Shown piece by piece: positions 41,421-49,918 of a stretch of DNA of 64,000 nt. Position 1 is the first letter of the stretch, and every line of letters starts with the position of its first letter. The translations under genes were made by a program, and so were the position numbers. This DNA is from Brevibacillus antibioticus (lineage in GTDB: Bacteria > Bacillota > Bacilli > Brevibacillales > Brevibacillaceae). The stretch lies in contig NZ_SZNK01000001.1 of the NCBI RefSeq assembly GCF_005217615.1, positions 4,959,001-5,023,000 of the forward strand. Reading direction: 5' to 3'. Below the pieces are notes generated by a model. That model did no database searches, was not told where the DNA came from, and worked only from the letters and a program-made list of their open reading frames with translations.

Positions 41421-42029
41421 ATGAATCTGGCCGAACAGTTTGGCGATATAGATATTTACTTGTTTGATCAGTTGTTAAAGGGACGGGTTACGAAGGAAAT
41501 GCAGATACTCGATGCTGGTTGCGGCTCGGGGCGGAATTTGGTCTACTTTTTGCGAAATGGCTATTCGGTGTACGCGGTTGACCAATCGGCAAAAGCCATT
41601 GAGGCTGTACAGCGGGTGGCATCGCAATTGGCACCGAACTGGTCAGCTGCGCGCGCTCGTGTGGAACCGATTGAGAGCATGAGCTTTGAAAACGAAAGCT
41701 TTGATTTCATCATCAGTAATGCCGTTCTGCATTTTGCCGAAAACGAAGAGCAATTTCGTCAGATGCTAGACGAGTTGTGGCGGGTACTGAAGCCAGGAGG
41801 CATTCTATTCATGCGTCTTGCTTCCTCGATCGGGATTGAGGATGCTGTACAGCCGCTGGGAAATGAACGTTATTTGTTGCCGGACGGAAGCACCCGTTTT
41901 CTCGTAAATGAACAGACAATGGTGGGCATGACGGAAAAACGGCAAGGTGTGTTCCTAGAACCAATCAAAACGGTGAATGTAGCCGGACAGCGCTGCATGA
42001 GCACGTGGGTAATCAAAAAGAATGGCTAA
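41421..42029 (+). CDS. Class I SAM-dependent methyltransferase
   Basis: 202 residues from ATG 41421; the product then starts MNLAEQFGDIDIYLFDQLLKG, the usual N-terminus of this group. Motif I is ILDAGCGSGRNLVYFL, motif II VYAVDQSAKAI, motif IV FDFIISNAVLHFA, followed by LWRVLKPGGILFMRL. Substrate unknown; this branch resembles tellurite-resistance/TehB-like and ubiquinone-type small-molecule methyltransferases. Monocistronic with a terminator. Confidence 0.85.
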   Translation: MNLAEQFGDIDIYLFDQLLKGRVTKEMQILDAGCGSGRNLVYFLRNGYSVYAVDQSAKAIEAVQRVASQLAPNWSAARARVEPIESMSFENESFDFIISNAVLHFAENEEQFRQMLDELWRVLKPGGILFMRLASSIGIEDAVQPLGNERYLLPDGSTRFLVNEQTMVGMTEKRQGVFLEPIKTVNVAGQRCMSTWVIKKNG

Positions 42030-42038
42030 GCACAAAAA

Positions 42039-42072
42039 GCCGCCCTCCTGTAGGAGAGGCGGCGTCTTTTTT
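42039..42072. terminator. Terminator
   Basis: GCCGCC, inner TCCTGTAGGA, GGCGGC, then TCTTTTTTT. Confidence 0.85.
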
Positions 42073-42075
42073 TAC

Positions 42076-43614
42076 TCAAAAATCACGTGTCTGATCAAAA
42101 ATAGCAAAAAGCTCGTCCACATCTACTTCTACACCCGCAGTAGCCAAATTCTGTTTTGCCGACTGAAGCAGCTCATCGAGCACAACGAAAATTTCTTCCC
42201 GCTCAACCGTTTCAATAAAGAAAGTCCGGCGATCCATTTTGTTGAAAGTCTCTGTGTACTCTTTGACCCATGTACGCAAAGCCGTTTGTATTTCTTCTGC
42301 ATTCGTTGCGTCTTCCTTGCTTTGTTTTTCAAGCGCACTGATCGCGGTGCTCATTTTTTTATAGAGACTGGCGGCTTTGTTGGCGTGGGTTGTTGAGATG
42401 TGCTCCCTGCCATCCCAATCTCGAAACGGATTGGTCAAATTATTCGCCAGCCATTCAGGCTTGCGCGGCTTGGTGATGCACAAATCTAGCCCGTTTTTCA
42501 CTTCTTTTTTGTAGGCGGCTTTAATGGTCTTGGCCGCTTCTGCTGGGAGGCTTGTCATCCAGAGACTGGAGAGCTTGGGACATTGATCTGGCGAAGGGAA
42601 CTCGTCCCCGGAGAAGCCGAACAGATCGTAGGTAGTAAACGTCAGCAGCTCCTTCAAGTGCTTGATACTGCCCAGATTGCTGAGGGTACCAGGCTTGCCC
42701 CGCAGACGGATTTCCTGGAGCGAGGGATACCGCTGGACGAGTGGCTGCAAGTCCAGCTCCACCACATTATGGAGATCGAGTCCTCCTAGCTGGTCGAGTC
42801 CGCGGTGAAGCGGCAGCGAATCTGAGAATGAGGCGGTCAGCCAATGTCCATCCTGTTCGGCTTCTATGAGTAGGTTCGGTGAAAGCGACTTACCCAGTAT
42901 GAGTTTTCTTAGACCATCGTTCAGATGCAGTGACTCCAGCCCGTCCGCGTTGTGGAGAGAGAATTTACTGAGGTGGCTTCCTGTCAGATCAAGAGAGGAG
43001 CCATTGGTTTTTTCCAGGTGAAGCTCCAGAATAAACGGATTGTTTTTGACAAAGGCAAGCAAGGAATCCGTGAGCTCCTCTGCATAGATTCTTGTCAGGC
43101 AAGGGAGCTTTTCCAATTCAGAGATGTCCGTCAGGCTTCGCAGGGTGTCAGCATGAATAACGTTGTTAGATCGGCGCAGGCTCTCCCCGCCCAGCGAGAT
43201 CATCGTGTCATCCTTTGCGGCCTGTTTGAACTGCTGGCGACGTTCCTCGGGAATTTGATTCCATTTGTGTTGACGGTACAGGCTCCCTCCGACATCCCAA
43301 CTGCCGTAACTCTTTGTCTCTTCTGTCACGAGAGGTGGTACATTCCCTACTTTTATGTAGCCTTTGGGTACCGCTGGATCAACATAGATGTGATCGAGCT
43401 TGTTGCTCCAGAAGAAGAAATCGCAATATAAGGGCTTCATCTGGTACAGCTCTGATTCATCAGGCAATGTATCGCTGCTCCAGTCCAGCTTGAGGATACT
43501 GATGAGGCTGGATTTACTCGTGCCCGGATCCTTTATCGATGTGACCTGGCAAGCTGTGTACTTTTGCAGCTTCTCGACAAAAACGCAATAGATGTCTCCG
43601 GCTGTGGGTGTCAT
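42076..43614 (-). CDS. Leucine-rich-repeat-like protein, unknown function
   Basis: 512 residues from ATG 43614 (GAAAGGATGG site). Residues 1-140 are a mixed domain beginning TAGDIYCVFVEKLQKYTACQV. Residues about 165-350 hold irregular LRR units (LPCLTRIYAEELTDSLLAF, LHLEKTNGSSLDLTGSHLSKFSLHN, LDLHNVVELDLQPLVQRYPSLQEIRL). The C-terminus is helical and acidic. No signal peptide. I know similar stand-alone LRR proteins from Bacillales and Gram-negatives without function; a protein-protein interaction or immunity role is possible. Confidence 0.65.
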   Translation of the reverse strand: MTPTAGDIYCVFVEKLQKYTACQVTSIKDPGTSKSSLISILKLDWSSDTLPDESELYQMKPLYCDFFFWSNKLDHIYVDPAVPKGYIKVGNVPPLVTEETKSYGSWDVGGSLYRQHKWNQIPEERRQQFKQAAKDDTMISLGGESLRRSNNVIHADTLRSLTDISELEKLPCLTRIYAEELTDSLLAFVKNNPFILELHLEKTNGSSLDLTGSHLSKFSLHNADGLESLHLNDGLRKLILGKSLSPNLLIEAEQDGHWLTASFSDSLPLHRGLDQLGGLDLHNVVELDLQPLVQRYPSLQEIRLRGKPGTLSNLGSIKHLKELLTFTTYDLFGFSGDEFPSPDQCPKLSSLWMTSLPAEAAKTIKAAYKKEVKNGLDLCITKPRKPEWLANNLTNPFRDWDGREHISTTHANKAASLYKKMSTAISALEKQSKEDATNAEEIQTALRTWVKEYTETFNKMDRRTFFIETVEREEIFVVLDELLQSAKQNLATAGVEVDVDELFAIFDQTRDF

Positions 43615-43758
43615 TTCTACCATCCTTTCCATCTCGCAAGGCTTGTTATTATCGCCATTTTTACATATTTTTCATAGGTTGTCGTTGTTCTTGCTGTTTT
43701 CTATAATGAAAAAATAAACACAGATCGGATACAACGGCGTGTGAGAGGCGGCGAAGAG

Positions 43759-45162
43759 ATGAAGAGAGAAGAGAGCACAGAGAAGTGGATGAGCCGCGTA
43801 TTGGAGGCCATTGTTGAAACGTCTCGCGATCATTTGTTAATCACGGACCCTGAGGGCTACATCCGGCTGGTTGGCGATTCGTCCTATGAAATATACGGCA
43901 TTGGAAAGGAAGAGCTCTTGGGCAAAAACGTTATCGAGATGGAAAAAAGGAAGGTCTTTTCTCCATCTGTCACGCGAAAAGTCATGGATGCCAAAACAAC
44001 GCAGACGATCATGCAGGAAATACCCGGGGGTCGAAAGCTGATGGTGACGGCTTTTCCCGTCTGGAACGAGGATGGCAGTATGCATTCGATTATTAGCTAT
44101 TCCCATGACCTGACGGAAATTCTGGAATTGAAACATCGCTACGAGGGTCTGACAGAGCAGCTCAAGCAGTTTGAAACCGAGATTGAGGAGCTGCGCGAAA
44201 AGCATCAGGAGGGCTTCGTGGCAGTGAGTCAGCCGATGCAAGCCATTGAGCGTCTCAGCAAAAAAGTCGCGGCTGTCGATTCGACAGTCCTGATCCTCGG
44301 GGAATCGGGGGTCGGGAAAAATGTGATCGCGAAAGAAATTCATCGCAATAGCCGTCGGGCGGGTGGGCAATTCGTGGAGATCAACTGTGGCTCGATCCCG
44401 GAGGGCTTGCTGGAATCGGAGCTGTTCGGCTATGAGGCGGGTTCGTTTACAGGAGCCGCCAAGCAGGGCAAGCAAGGGATTATCGAGATGGCGAACCAAG
44501 GAACTCTCCTCTTGGACGAGCTGGGGGAACTGCCGCTGACGTTGCAGGCCAAGCTGCTGAAGGTGATTCAGGAAAAACGGCTGCAACGCGTTGGGAGTAC
44601 ACAGTACCGCGACGTGGATTTTCGTTTGATTGCCGCCACCAATCGCGATTTGGAGAAGATGGTGAAGGAAGGGAAGTTCCGGCAGGACCTGTATTTTCGC
44701 CTGAATGTTGTCCCCATCTACGTCCCGCCGTTACGAAATCGCCCAGAGGATATCGCGGCTCTACTAAAGCGCGTCGTGCGCTCGCTCAATGAACGATACG
44801 GAATGGACAAGCGCCTGGACCCTGCCGTGACACATGCCTTGATGCAGTACGAGTGGCCCGGTAATGTGCGCGAGCTGGAGAACGTCTTGGAGAGAATGGT
44901 GGTCACAGCGGACGAAGAGGTGATCACTTCTTTGCATCTGCCTGCGGAAATCAGGTTGGCAGGGGAAGAGCAGGCAGCCATGGAGCCGAGTCTGGCTACT
45001 TCCAAGATGTCGCTTCGAGAGGCACTGGAGCAGGTAGAGGAAAAATGGCTGCGCTATGCATCCGAGCACTGCCGGACCACGGGGGAAATCGCAGAGTTTC
45101 TCGGCATTAGCCAGCCTTCTGTCGTGCGGAAGCTACAAAAGTATCAGATTCGCTCCAGATGA
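43759..45162 (+). CDS. Sigma-54-dependent activator with PAS domain, regulator of GABA catabolism
   Basis: 467 residues. A PAS domain (about 20-125, DHLLITDPEGYIRLVGDSSYEIYG) and a coiled coil precede the AAA+ domain: Walker A GESGVGKNVIAKEI, the sigma-54 contact loop GSFTGA (usual GAFTGA) in ELFGYEAGSFTGAAK, Walker B GTLLLDELGELP, and the arginine-finger region RQDLYFRLNVVPIYVPPLR. The Fis-type HTH is TTGEIAEFLGISQPSVVRKLQKY. Three palindromic sites and a -24/-12 promoter follow directly, so it activates gabTD. The PAS domain probably senses GABA or a breakdown product. Confidence 0.93.
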   Translation: MKREESTEKWMSRVLEAIVETSRDHLLITDPEGYIRLVGDSSYEIYGIGKEELLGKNVIEMEKRKVFSPSVTRKVMDAKTTQTIMQEIPGGRKLMVTAFPVWNEDGSMHSIISYSHDLTEILELKHRYEGLTEQLKQFETEIEELREKHQEGFVAVSQPMQAIERLSKKVAAVDSTVLILGESGVGKNVIAKEIHRNSRRAGGQFVEINCGSIPEGLLESELFGYEAGSFTGAAKQGKQGIIEMANQGTLLLDELGELPLTLQAKLLKVIQEKRLQRVGSTQYRDVDFRLIAATNRDLEKMVKEGKFRQDLYFRLNVVPIYVPPLRNRPEDIAALLKRVVRSLNERYGMDKRLDPAVTHALMQYEWPGNVRELENVLERMVVTADEEVITSLHLPAEIRLAGEEQAAMEPSLATSKMSLREALEQVEEKWLRYASEHCRTTGEIAEFLGISQPSVVRKLQKYQIRSR

Positions 45163-45228
45163 TTCAAAAATGAATCGTTTATTCAAAAATGAATCGAACA
45201 TTCTGGTGTTTTGATTCATTTTTGAATA
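45161..45228. promoter_or_regulatory. Three upstream activator sites for the sigma-54 regulator
   Basis: GATTCAAAAATGAATC (45161-45176), TATTCAAAAATGAATC (45180-45195) and GATTCATTTTTGAATA (45213-45228) are copies of GATTCA-N4-TGAATC, 50-120 bases before the -24 element. The first overlaps the activator's stop codon. Confidence 0.8.
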
Positions 45229-45279
45229 ATTCGATGTGACCGTAGTGCCAAAAACGTGATTTCATCAAGTTCTGTTGGT

Positions 45280-45297
45280 TTGGCATAGGTATTGCAA
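45280..45297 (+). promoter_or_regulatory. Sigma-54 promoter of gabTD
   Basis: TTGGCATAGGTATTGCAA: GG at 45282-45283 and GC at 45294-45295 with exactly ten bases between, matching TGGCAC-N5-TTGCA at nearly every position. About 70 bases before gabT. Confidence 0.85.
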
Positions 45298-45367
45298 TAT
45301 ATTTTGGTTGAGATTACAAGCAAGCAATCCAACCAATACCATCTCGAACGAGGAGAGTTGAAACGAT

Positions 45368-46717
45368 ATGTCCAAACAACGTCAATTTGTAAACGTAGCT
45401 GCTGGAGTGCCAGGTCCAAAGGGAGCGGCCTTGATTGAAAAAAGAAAGCAGTTCGTTCCAAAAGGTGTCGGCAACAACACCCCTGTTTTTGTTGAGTCAG
45501 CTTCCGGTGCATTGGTTACGGATGTTGATGGCAATACGTACATTGATTTTGCCGGAGCGATCGGTACACTGAATGCCGGACACTGCCCGCCAGAAGTAGT
45601 TGAGGCACTAAAAGCGCAGCTCGACAAATACATTCATCCTTGCTTCCATGTAGGCATGTATGAGCCATATGTGGCCTTGGCTGAGAAGCTGACGCAAATC
45701 ACCCCAGGCAGCTTTGAAAAGAAGACGATGCTCGCAAACAGTGGGGCTGAAGCAGTCGAGAACGCGGTGAAAATCGCCCGCAAATACACTGGACGCCCAG
45801 GCATTATTTCCTTTAGCCGCGGCTTCCACGGTCGTACGCTTCTCGGCATGTCACTGACATCCAAAGTGAAGCCGTACAAATTCCAGATGGGCCCATTTGC
45901 TCCAGCTACGTATAAAGCGCAGTTCCCGTATCCACTGAACAAGCCAGAATCCATGACAGATGATGAGTACGCGCAATTCTGCGTGCGTCAGTTCGAGGAC
46001 TTCCTCTTGACGGAGGTGGCACCGGAAGAAGTGGCTGCTGTGATTATGGAACCGATTCAGGGAGAAGGCGGCTTTATCGTTCCACCTGTGTCCTTCGTTC
46101 AAGGTGTTTATAACATTTGTAAAAAGCATCAAATCTTATTTATTTCTGATGAGATTCAAACAGGCTTCGGTCGTACGGGCGCCATGTTTGCTTCTACCCA
46201 TTTCGGTATCGAGCCAGATATCATCACCATGTCCAAATCCATCGCGGCTGGCTTGCCCATCTCTGCGGTTACGGGACGCGCAGAAATCATGGACGCGCCA
46301 AACCCGGGTGAGATCGGCGGTACCTATGGAGGAAGCCCGCTTGGCTGCGTAGCGGCGTTGGCAGTCATTGAGAAAATGGAGCGCGAAGACCTGTCTGGCC
46401 GTGCACAGGTGATCGGGGACAAGATCAAGGCGCATTTCCACGCGTTGCAAAAAGAGTTCCCTGTAATCGCAGAAGTGCGCGGACTGGGTGCGATGTGCGC
46501 CGTAGAATTTATCGATCCTACAACCAAACAACCAGCGAAAGAGCTCGTTGCTGGCTTGACCAAAGGCTGCTACGAGTCTGGCGTCATCGTGCTTTCTGCT
46601 GGCGTCCACAGCAACGTACTGCGCTTCTTGTCTCCACTGGTTATTACAGACGAGCAACTGGAAGAGGCGCTGGACATTATGACGGATGTTCTGAAAAGCC
46701 AATACGTGACGAACTAA
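45368..46717 (+). CDS. gabT: 4-aminobutyrate aminotransferase
   Basis: 449 residues, class III PLP aminotransferase. NSGAEAVENAVKIARKYTGRPGI binds the cofactor phosphate, FSRGFHGRTLLGMSLTSK stacks on the ring, FISDEIQTGFGRTG supplies the Asp, and the PLP lysine is in ITMSKSIAAGLPISAV. Transfers the GABA amino group to 2-oxoglutarate, giving succinic semialdehyde and glutamate. GAGGAG precedes ATG 45368. Operon with the dehydrogenase that uses its product; sigma-54 controlled. Confidence 0.93.
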   Translation: MSKQRQFVNVAAGVPGPKGAALIEKRKQFVPKGVGNNTPVFVESASGALVTDVDGNTYIDFAGAIGTLNAGHCPPEVVEALKAQLDKYIHPCFHVGMYEPYVALAEKLTQITPGSFEKKTMLANSGAEAVENAVKIARKYTGRPGIISFSRGFHGRTLLGMSLTSKVKPYKFQMGPFAPATYKAQFPYPLNKPESMTDDEYAQFCVRQFEDFLLTEVAPEEVAAVIMEPIQGEGGFIVPPVSFVQGVYNICKKHQILFISDEIQTGFGRTGAMFASTHFGIEPDIITMSKSIAAGLPISAVTGRAEIMDAPNPGEIGGTYGGSPLGCVAALAVIEKMEREDLSGRAQVIGDKIKAHFHALQKEFPVIAEVRGLGAMCAVEFIDPTTKQPAKELVAGLTKGCYESGVIVLSAGVHSNVLRFLSPLVITDEQLEEALDIMTDVLKSQYVTN

Positions 46718-46744
46718 AAAAGCCCGAGGGGGGTCTCCATACTC

Positions 46745-48169
46745 ATGAAAAAGCATCTCTACATCAACGGACAATGGAAAGAAGCAAAAGAATACGCACC
46801 GCTCTACTCCCCTTATTCCGGGGAGCTGGTGGCTGAAATCGCTCAGGCAGATGATCATGACGTCGACGAGGCAATTAAGGCGGCAAAAGCCGCTTCCAAA
46901 GTCATGGCGAAATTGCCAGCGAGTCAGCGCGCCATGATATTGGAGCGTGCCGCTGCGATTATGGAAGCACGCAAGGAGGAATTGGCGGTTATCCTCGCAC
47001 AGGAAGCCGCCAAGCCACTTCGCACGGGTCGTGTAGAAATCGCTCGGACGATCCAGACCTACAAGTTCGCAGCAGAAGAAGCGAAGCGCATTCACGGAGA
47101 GACGGTGCCGCTCGATGCAGCACCGGGTGGTGAAGGACGTCTTGCTTTTACGGTACGCAAGCCGATTGGCGTAGTCGGAGCGATCACGCCTTTTAACTTT
47201 CCATTCAATCTCGTGGCGCACAAGGTCGGTCCTGCCATTGCCGCAGGAAATACCGTTGTGCTGAAGCCAGCGAGCCAGACGCCGCTTAGCTCGCTGATCC
47301 TGGCCGATATTTTCGCAGAGGCAGGCTTGCCGGCAGGAGGGCTCAATATTTTGCCTGGAAAAGGCGCAGTCGTAGGCGAAAAGCTGGTCAGTGATAGCCG
47401 GATTGCCGCGATTACGTTTACCGGAAGTCCTGCGGTTGGAATCGCCATGAAAAACAAAGCGGGACTCAAGCGCGTGACCTTGGAGCTTGGCTCCAACTCT
47501 GCAGTGATCATCGACCACAATGTGGAAATCACGCAAGCGCTGATTGATCGTTGTGTGACGGGTGCCTTCTCCTTTAGCGGTCAAGTATGTATCTCGCTGC
47601 AACGGGTTTATATTCACGAGAGCAAGTACGGAGAGTTCCTGGAGAAGTTCAAGGCTGGCACAGAAAAGCTCGTGCTGGGTGATCCGTTAAACGAAGAGAC
47701 AGACATGTCCTCCGTGATCTCCGCCAAGGATCATGAACGCATGGGAGCATGGGTACAGGAAGCAGTAGAAGCAGGCGCACATGTCGTTACTGGCGGAAAG
47801 CCTGTCAGTGACAACCTCTTTGCCCCTACGATTCTGACCAATGTGGGCGCAAATGTTGCTGTCTCTTGCCAGGAGGTATTCGGCCCAATCGTAGTCGTTA
47901 CACCGTTTGAGACGATGGACGAAGCGATTGAAGCGGTAAATGACTCCCGATTCGGTTTGCAGGCAGGCATCTATACGAGTGACATTCATGCGGCTATGCG
48001 CGCAGCAGAAGAGCTGGAGGTCGGAGGCGTGATGATCAACGATATTCCGACGTTCCGCGTAGATAACATGCCGTATGGCGGGGTAAAAGACAGTGGCTTT
48101 GGCCGCGAAGGCATTAAGTATGCGGTCGAGGAACTGACCGAACTAAAATTAATCGCGATCAAGCTGTAA
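46745..48169 (+). CDS. gabD: Succinate-semialdehyde dehydrogenase (aldehyde dehydrogenase family)
   Basis: 474 residues. FNFPFNLVAHKVGPAIAAGN and ITFTGSPAVGIAM bind NAD(P); the general base Glu is in TLELGSNSAVI; the catalytic Cys is in FSFSGQVCISLQRV. It lacks the GKS-type NADP preference marker I could verify by eye, so cofactor is open. Starts 27 bases after gabT. Oxidises succinic semialdehyde to succinate. The catalytic stretch GQVCIS differs slightly from E. coli GabD (GQVCVC), so related aldehydes are possible substrates. Confidence 0.85.
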   Translation: MKKHLYINGQWKEAKEYAPLYSPYSGELVAEIAQADDHDVDEAIKAAKAASKVMAKLPASQRAMILERAAAIMEARKEELAVILAQEAAKPLRTGRVEIARTIQTYKFAAEEAKRIHGETVPLDAAPGGEGRLAFTVRKPIGVVGAITPFNFPFNLVAHKVGPAIAAGNTVVLKPASQTPLSSLILADIFAEAGLPAGGLNILPGKGAVVGEKLVSDSRIAAITFTGSPAVGIAMKNKAGLKRVTLELGSNSAVIIDHNVEITQALIDRCVTGAFSFSGQVCISLQRVYIHESKYGEFLEKFKAGTEKLVLGDPLNEETDMSSVISAKDHERMGAWVQEAVEAGAHVVTGGKPVSDNLFAPTILTNVGANVAVSCQEVFGPIVVVTPFETMDEAIEAVNDSRFGLQAGIYTSDIHAAMRAAEELEVGGVMINDIPTFRVDNMPYGGVKDSGFGREGIKYAVEELTELKLIAIKL

Positions 48170-48174
48170 CAGCG

Positions 48175-48207
48175 AAAGACGGGCCCGATGAGGTCCGTCT
48201 TTTTTTG
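48175..48207 (+). terminator. Terminator after gabD
   Basis: AAAGACGG and CCGTCTTT with a short loop, then TTTT. Confidence 0.85.
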
Positions 48208-48247
48208 AAAAGAGCTTCTTGAAGGGTATTTTTGTTAATTCCATAAA

Positions 48248-48276
48248 TTGTCATAAATGAAACCGCTTCATATAGT
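48248..48276 (+). promoter_or_regulatory. Sigma-A promoter of the polysaccharide operon
   Basis: TTGTCA, 17-base spacer, TATAGT. It leaves a leader of about 150 bases before the first gene; I see no known riboswitch in it, including no c-di-GMP-I core. Confidence 0.6.
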
Positions 48277-48430
48277 TGTTTGGTATAGGTGGTTATGTTA
48301 GTCTTGCGTGTAGGAGATAGACTATGTTCATTTTTGCGGAAGAGTGTTGCTTACACTTTATTTGTTGCGCAGATGAAATAGTCGTTTTTTTATGCGTAAA
48401 GGGCATTTCTTACATGAAAAGGGGACAATC

Positions 48431-49885
48431 ATGATTCGTCATAGGAAAGGGGCCAGTGGGTTCCGAATATTTCACTGGATCTCCCTTATAGCGATTGTGG
48501 CATTGTTGTCAGCCTGTTCACCGTTTCAGGGGAATGAAAACAGTGCAGATAACAGCCTAGAGCCAGCCAAACCTGAAAAAATAGAGCGTTACCACGGGGA
48601 AAAGAGCAAGGCAGTATCTATGGTCTACACGACGCAAAGACAGCTTGCTCTTACTTTTAATGGGATGGCAGATAAGGACACGATGAAGAGATTGTTAGAT
48701 GAGTTGGACAAGTACCACATCAAGGCAGCTTTTTTCGTGCCAGGAATGAGAGTAGCGGAAGAGCCTGACATTGCGCGAGGAATTGTCGCCAGAGGTCACG
48801 AGATTGAAAACAATACGTTGAACAAATCGGACATGCAGGGCCAACCTTACGAGAACATGTACAAAGACATCAAGTTGACCAATGACATTATCAAAAGAGA
48901 GACGGACAAAACGCCAAGATATATCCGAACGAAGTCGGGTGATTATAACGACGATCTTCGCATAGTAGCCGCTCATAATGGACAAGAAGCCGTCGTGTCT
49001 TCCAGTCTGTTTCTGCACAATTGGCAAAGAGAGACGGAAGCTGACAAGAGCCGCTATTTACGAAAATATATGAATCGTGGCGGCATCATCACGATGGATA
49101 CAGAGGAGAACAAGTCAGTAGTAGAAAACATCAGGCTCCTGGCAGAGGCTGCTACTCATGTCGGGTATACGTACGTTCCTTTACACGAGCTGATTGCACA
49201 AGGTGGGGAGCGAAAGCCGTTGCAGGAGATCCAAGGGTTTGATGCAGCCAAGATGAACCCGGCTTACCAGGAGTCCAAGCCCAATCTCATCTATCGAAAA
49301 GAAACAGACAAGAAGATGGTCGCCTTGTCCTTCGATGATTGGGGTACGGATCAAACAGTTACGAAGATTCTCGATATTTTGGACAAAAAAGGAGTAAAGG
49401 CTTCGTTTTTCCTTCGCGCAGATGGGGTCGAGCGAAATCCAAACTTGGCGAGAGCGATTGCGGAAGCGGGACACGACGTAGCCAATCACACCTATTCTCA
49501 TCCGGTGAATACCCAAATCGCGCCGGAAGATTTGCAAAAAGAGATTGTCAAAGCCCATCAGATCATTACCGAAGCGATTCAGCAGAAGCCGACGATGTAC
49601 TTCAGACCGCCAACCGGGGCCTTCGACGAACAGACACTCAAGGCGATTGCAGCAACGGGCTACGAGGATATTACGATTTATGATGTGACGCCGTCCGATT
49701 ACGACAAGAAACGAAGTGCGGAAGAGATCGTCAAAGCTATTATGGAGCAGACGCGGAGCGGAAGCGTGATTCTGCTGCACATGCTCGATGACATTCACAC
49801 AATAGAGGCGCTACCGATTGTAATTGACCAGCTTAGAAGCAAAGGATACACGCTTGTACCCATGACAGAGATGTTTGGACAATAA
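48431..49885 (+). CDS. Lipoprotein with two NodB polysaccharide-deacetylase domains
   Basis: 484 residues from ATG 48431 (AAGGGGAC site). Lipobox LLSACS with Cys29. The first NodB domain (about 65-240) is degenerate: LTFNGMADKDT replaces the usual Asp-Asp motif. The second (about 290-480) keeps LSFDDWGTDQT, HDVANHTYSHP and MYFRPPTGAFDEQT, the metal-binding and catalytic residues. Removes acetyl groups from N-acetylated sugars outside the membrane. First gene of the operon. The degenerate domain may bind substrate. Confidence 0.88.
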   Translation: MIRHRKGASGFRIFHWISLIAIVALLSACSPFQGNENSADNSLEPAKPEKIERYHGEKSKAVSMVYTTQRQLALTFNGMADKDTMKRLLDELDKYHIKAAFFVPGMRVAEEPDIARGIVARGHEIENNTLNKSDMQGQPYENMYKDIKLTNDIIKRETDKTPRYIRTKSGDYNDDLRIVAAHNGQEAVVSSSLFLHNWQRETEADKSRYLRKYMNRGGIITMDTEENKSVVENIRLLAEAATHVGYTYVPLHELIAQGGERKPLQEIQGFDAAKMNPAYQESKPNLIYRKETDKKMVALSFDDWGTDQTVTKILDILDKKGVKASFFLRADGVERNPNLARAIAEAGHDVANHTYSHPVNTQIAPEDLQKEIVKAHQIITEAIQQKPTMYFRPPTGAFDEQTLKAIAATGYEDITIYDVTPSDYDKKRSAEEIVKAIMEQTRSGSVILLHMLDDIHTIEALPIVIDQLRSKGYTLVPMTEMFGQ

Positions 49886-49918
49886 AGCCAAAATAGAACA
49901 GGGAGAGGGAGCCAGCTT

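Noticed and set aside
44800-45070. Minus-strand frames opposite the sigma-54 activator
   Set aside because: Antisense shadows of the AAA+ domain.
46136-47617. 493-codon open frame on the minus strand across gabT and gabD
   Set aside because: Antisense shadow of two well-supported enzymes; rich in Arg, His and Cys with no domain.
48277-48430. c-di-GMP riboswitch expected before the PilZ synthase operon
   Set aside because: The conserved core of c-di-GMP-I or -II riboswitches is not present in the leader.
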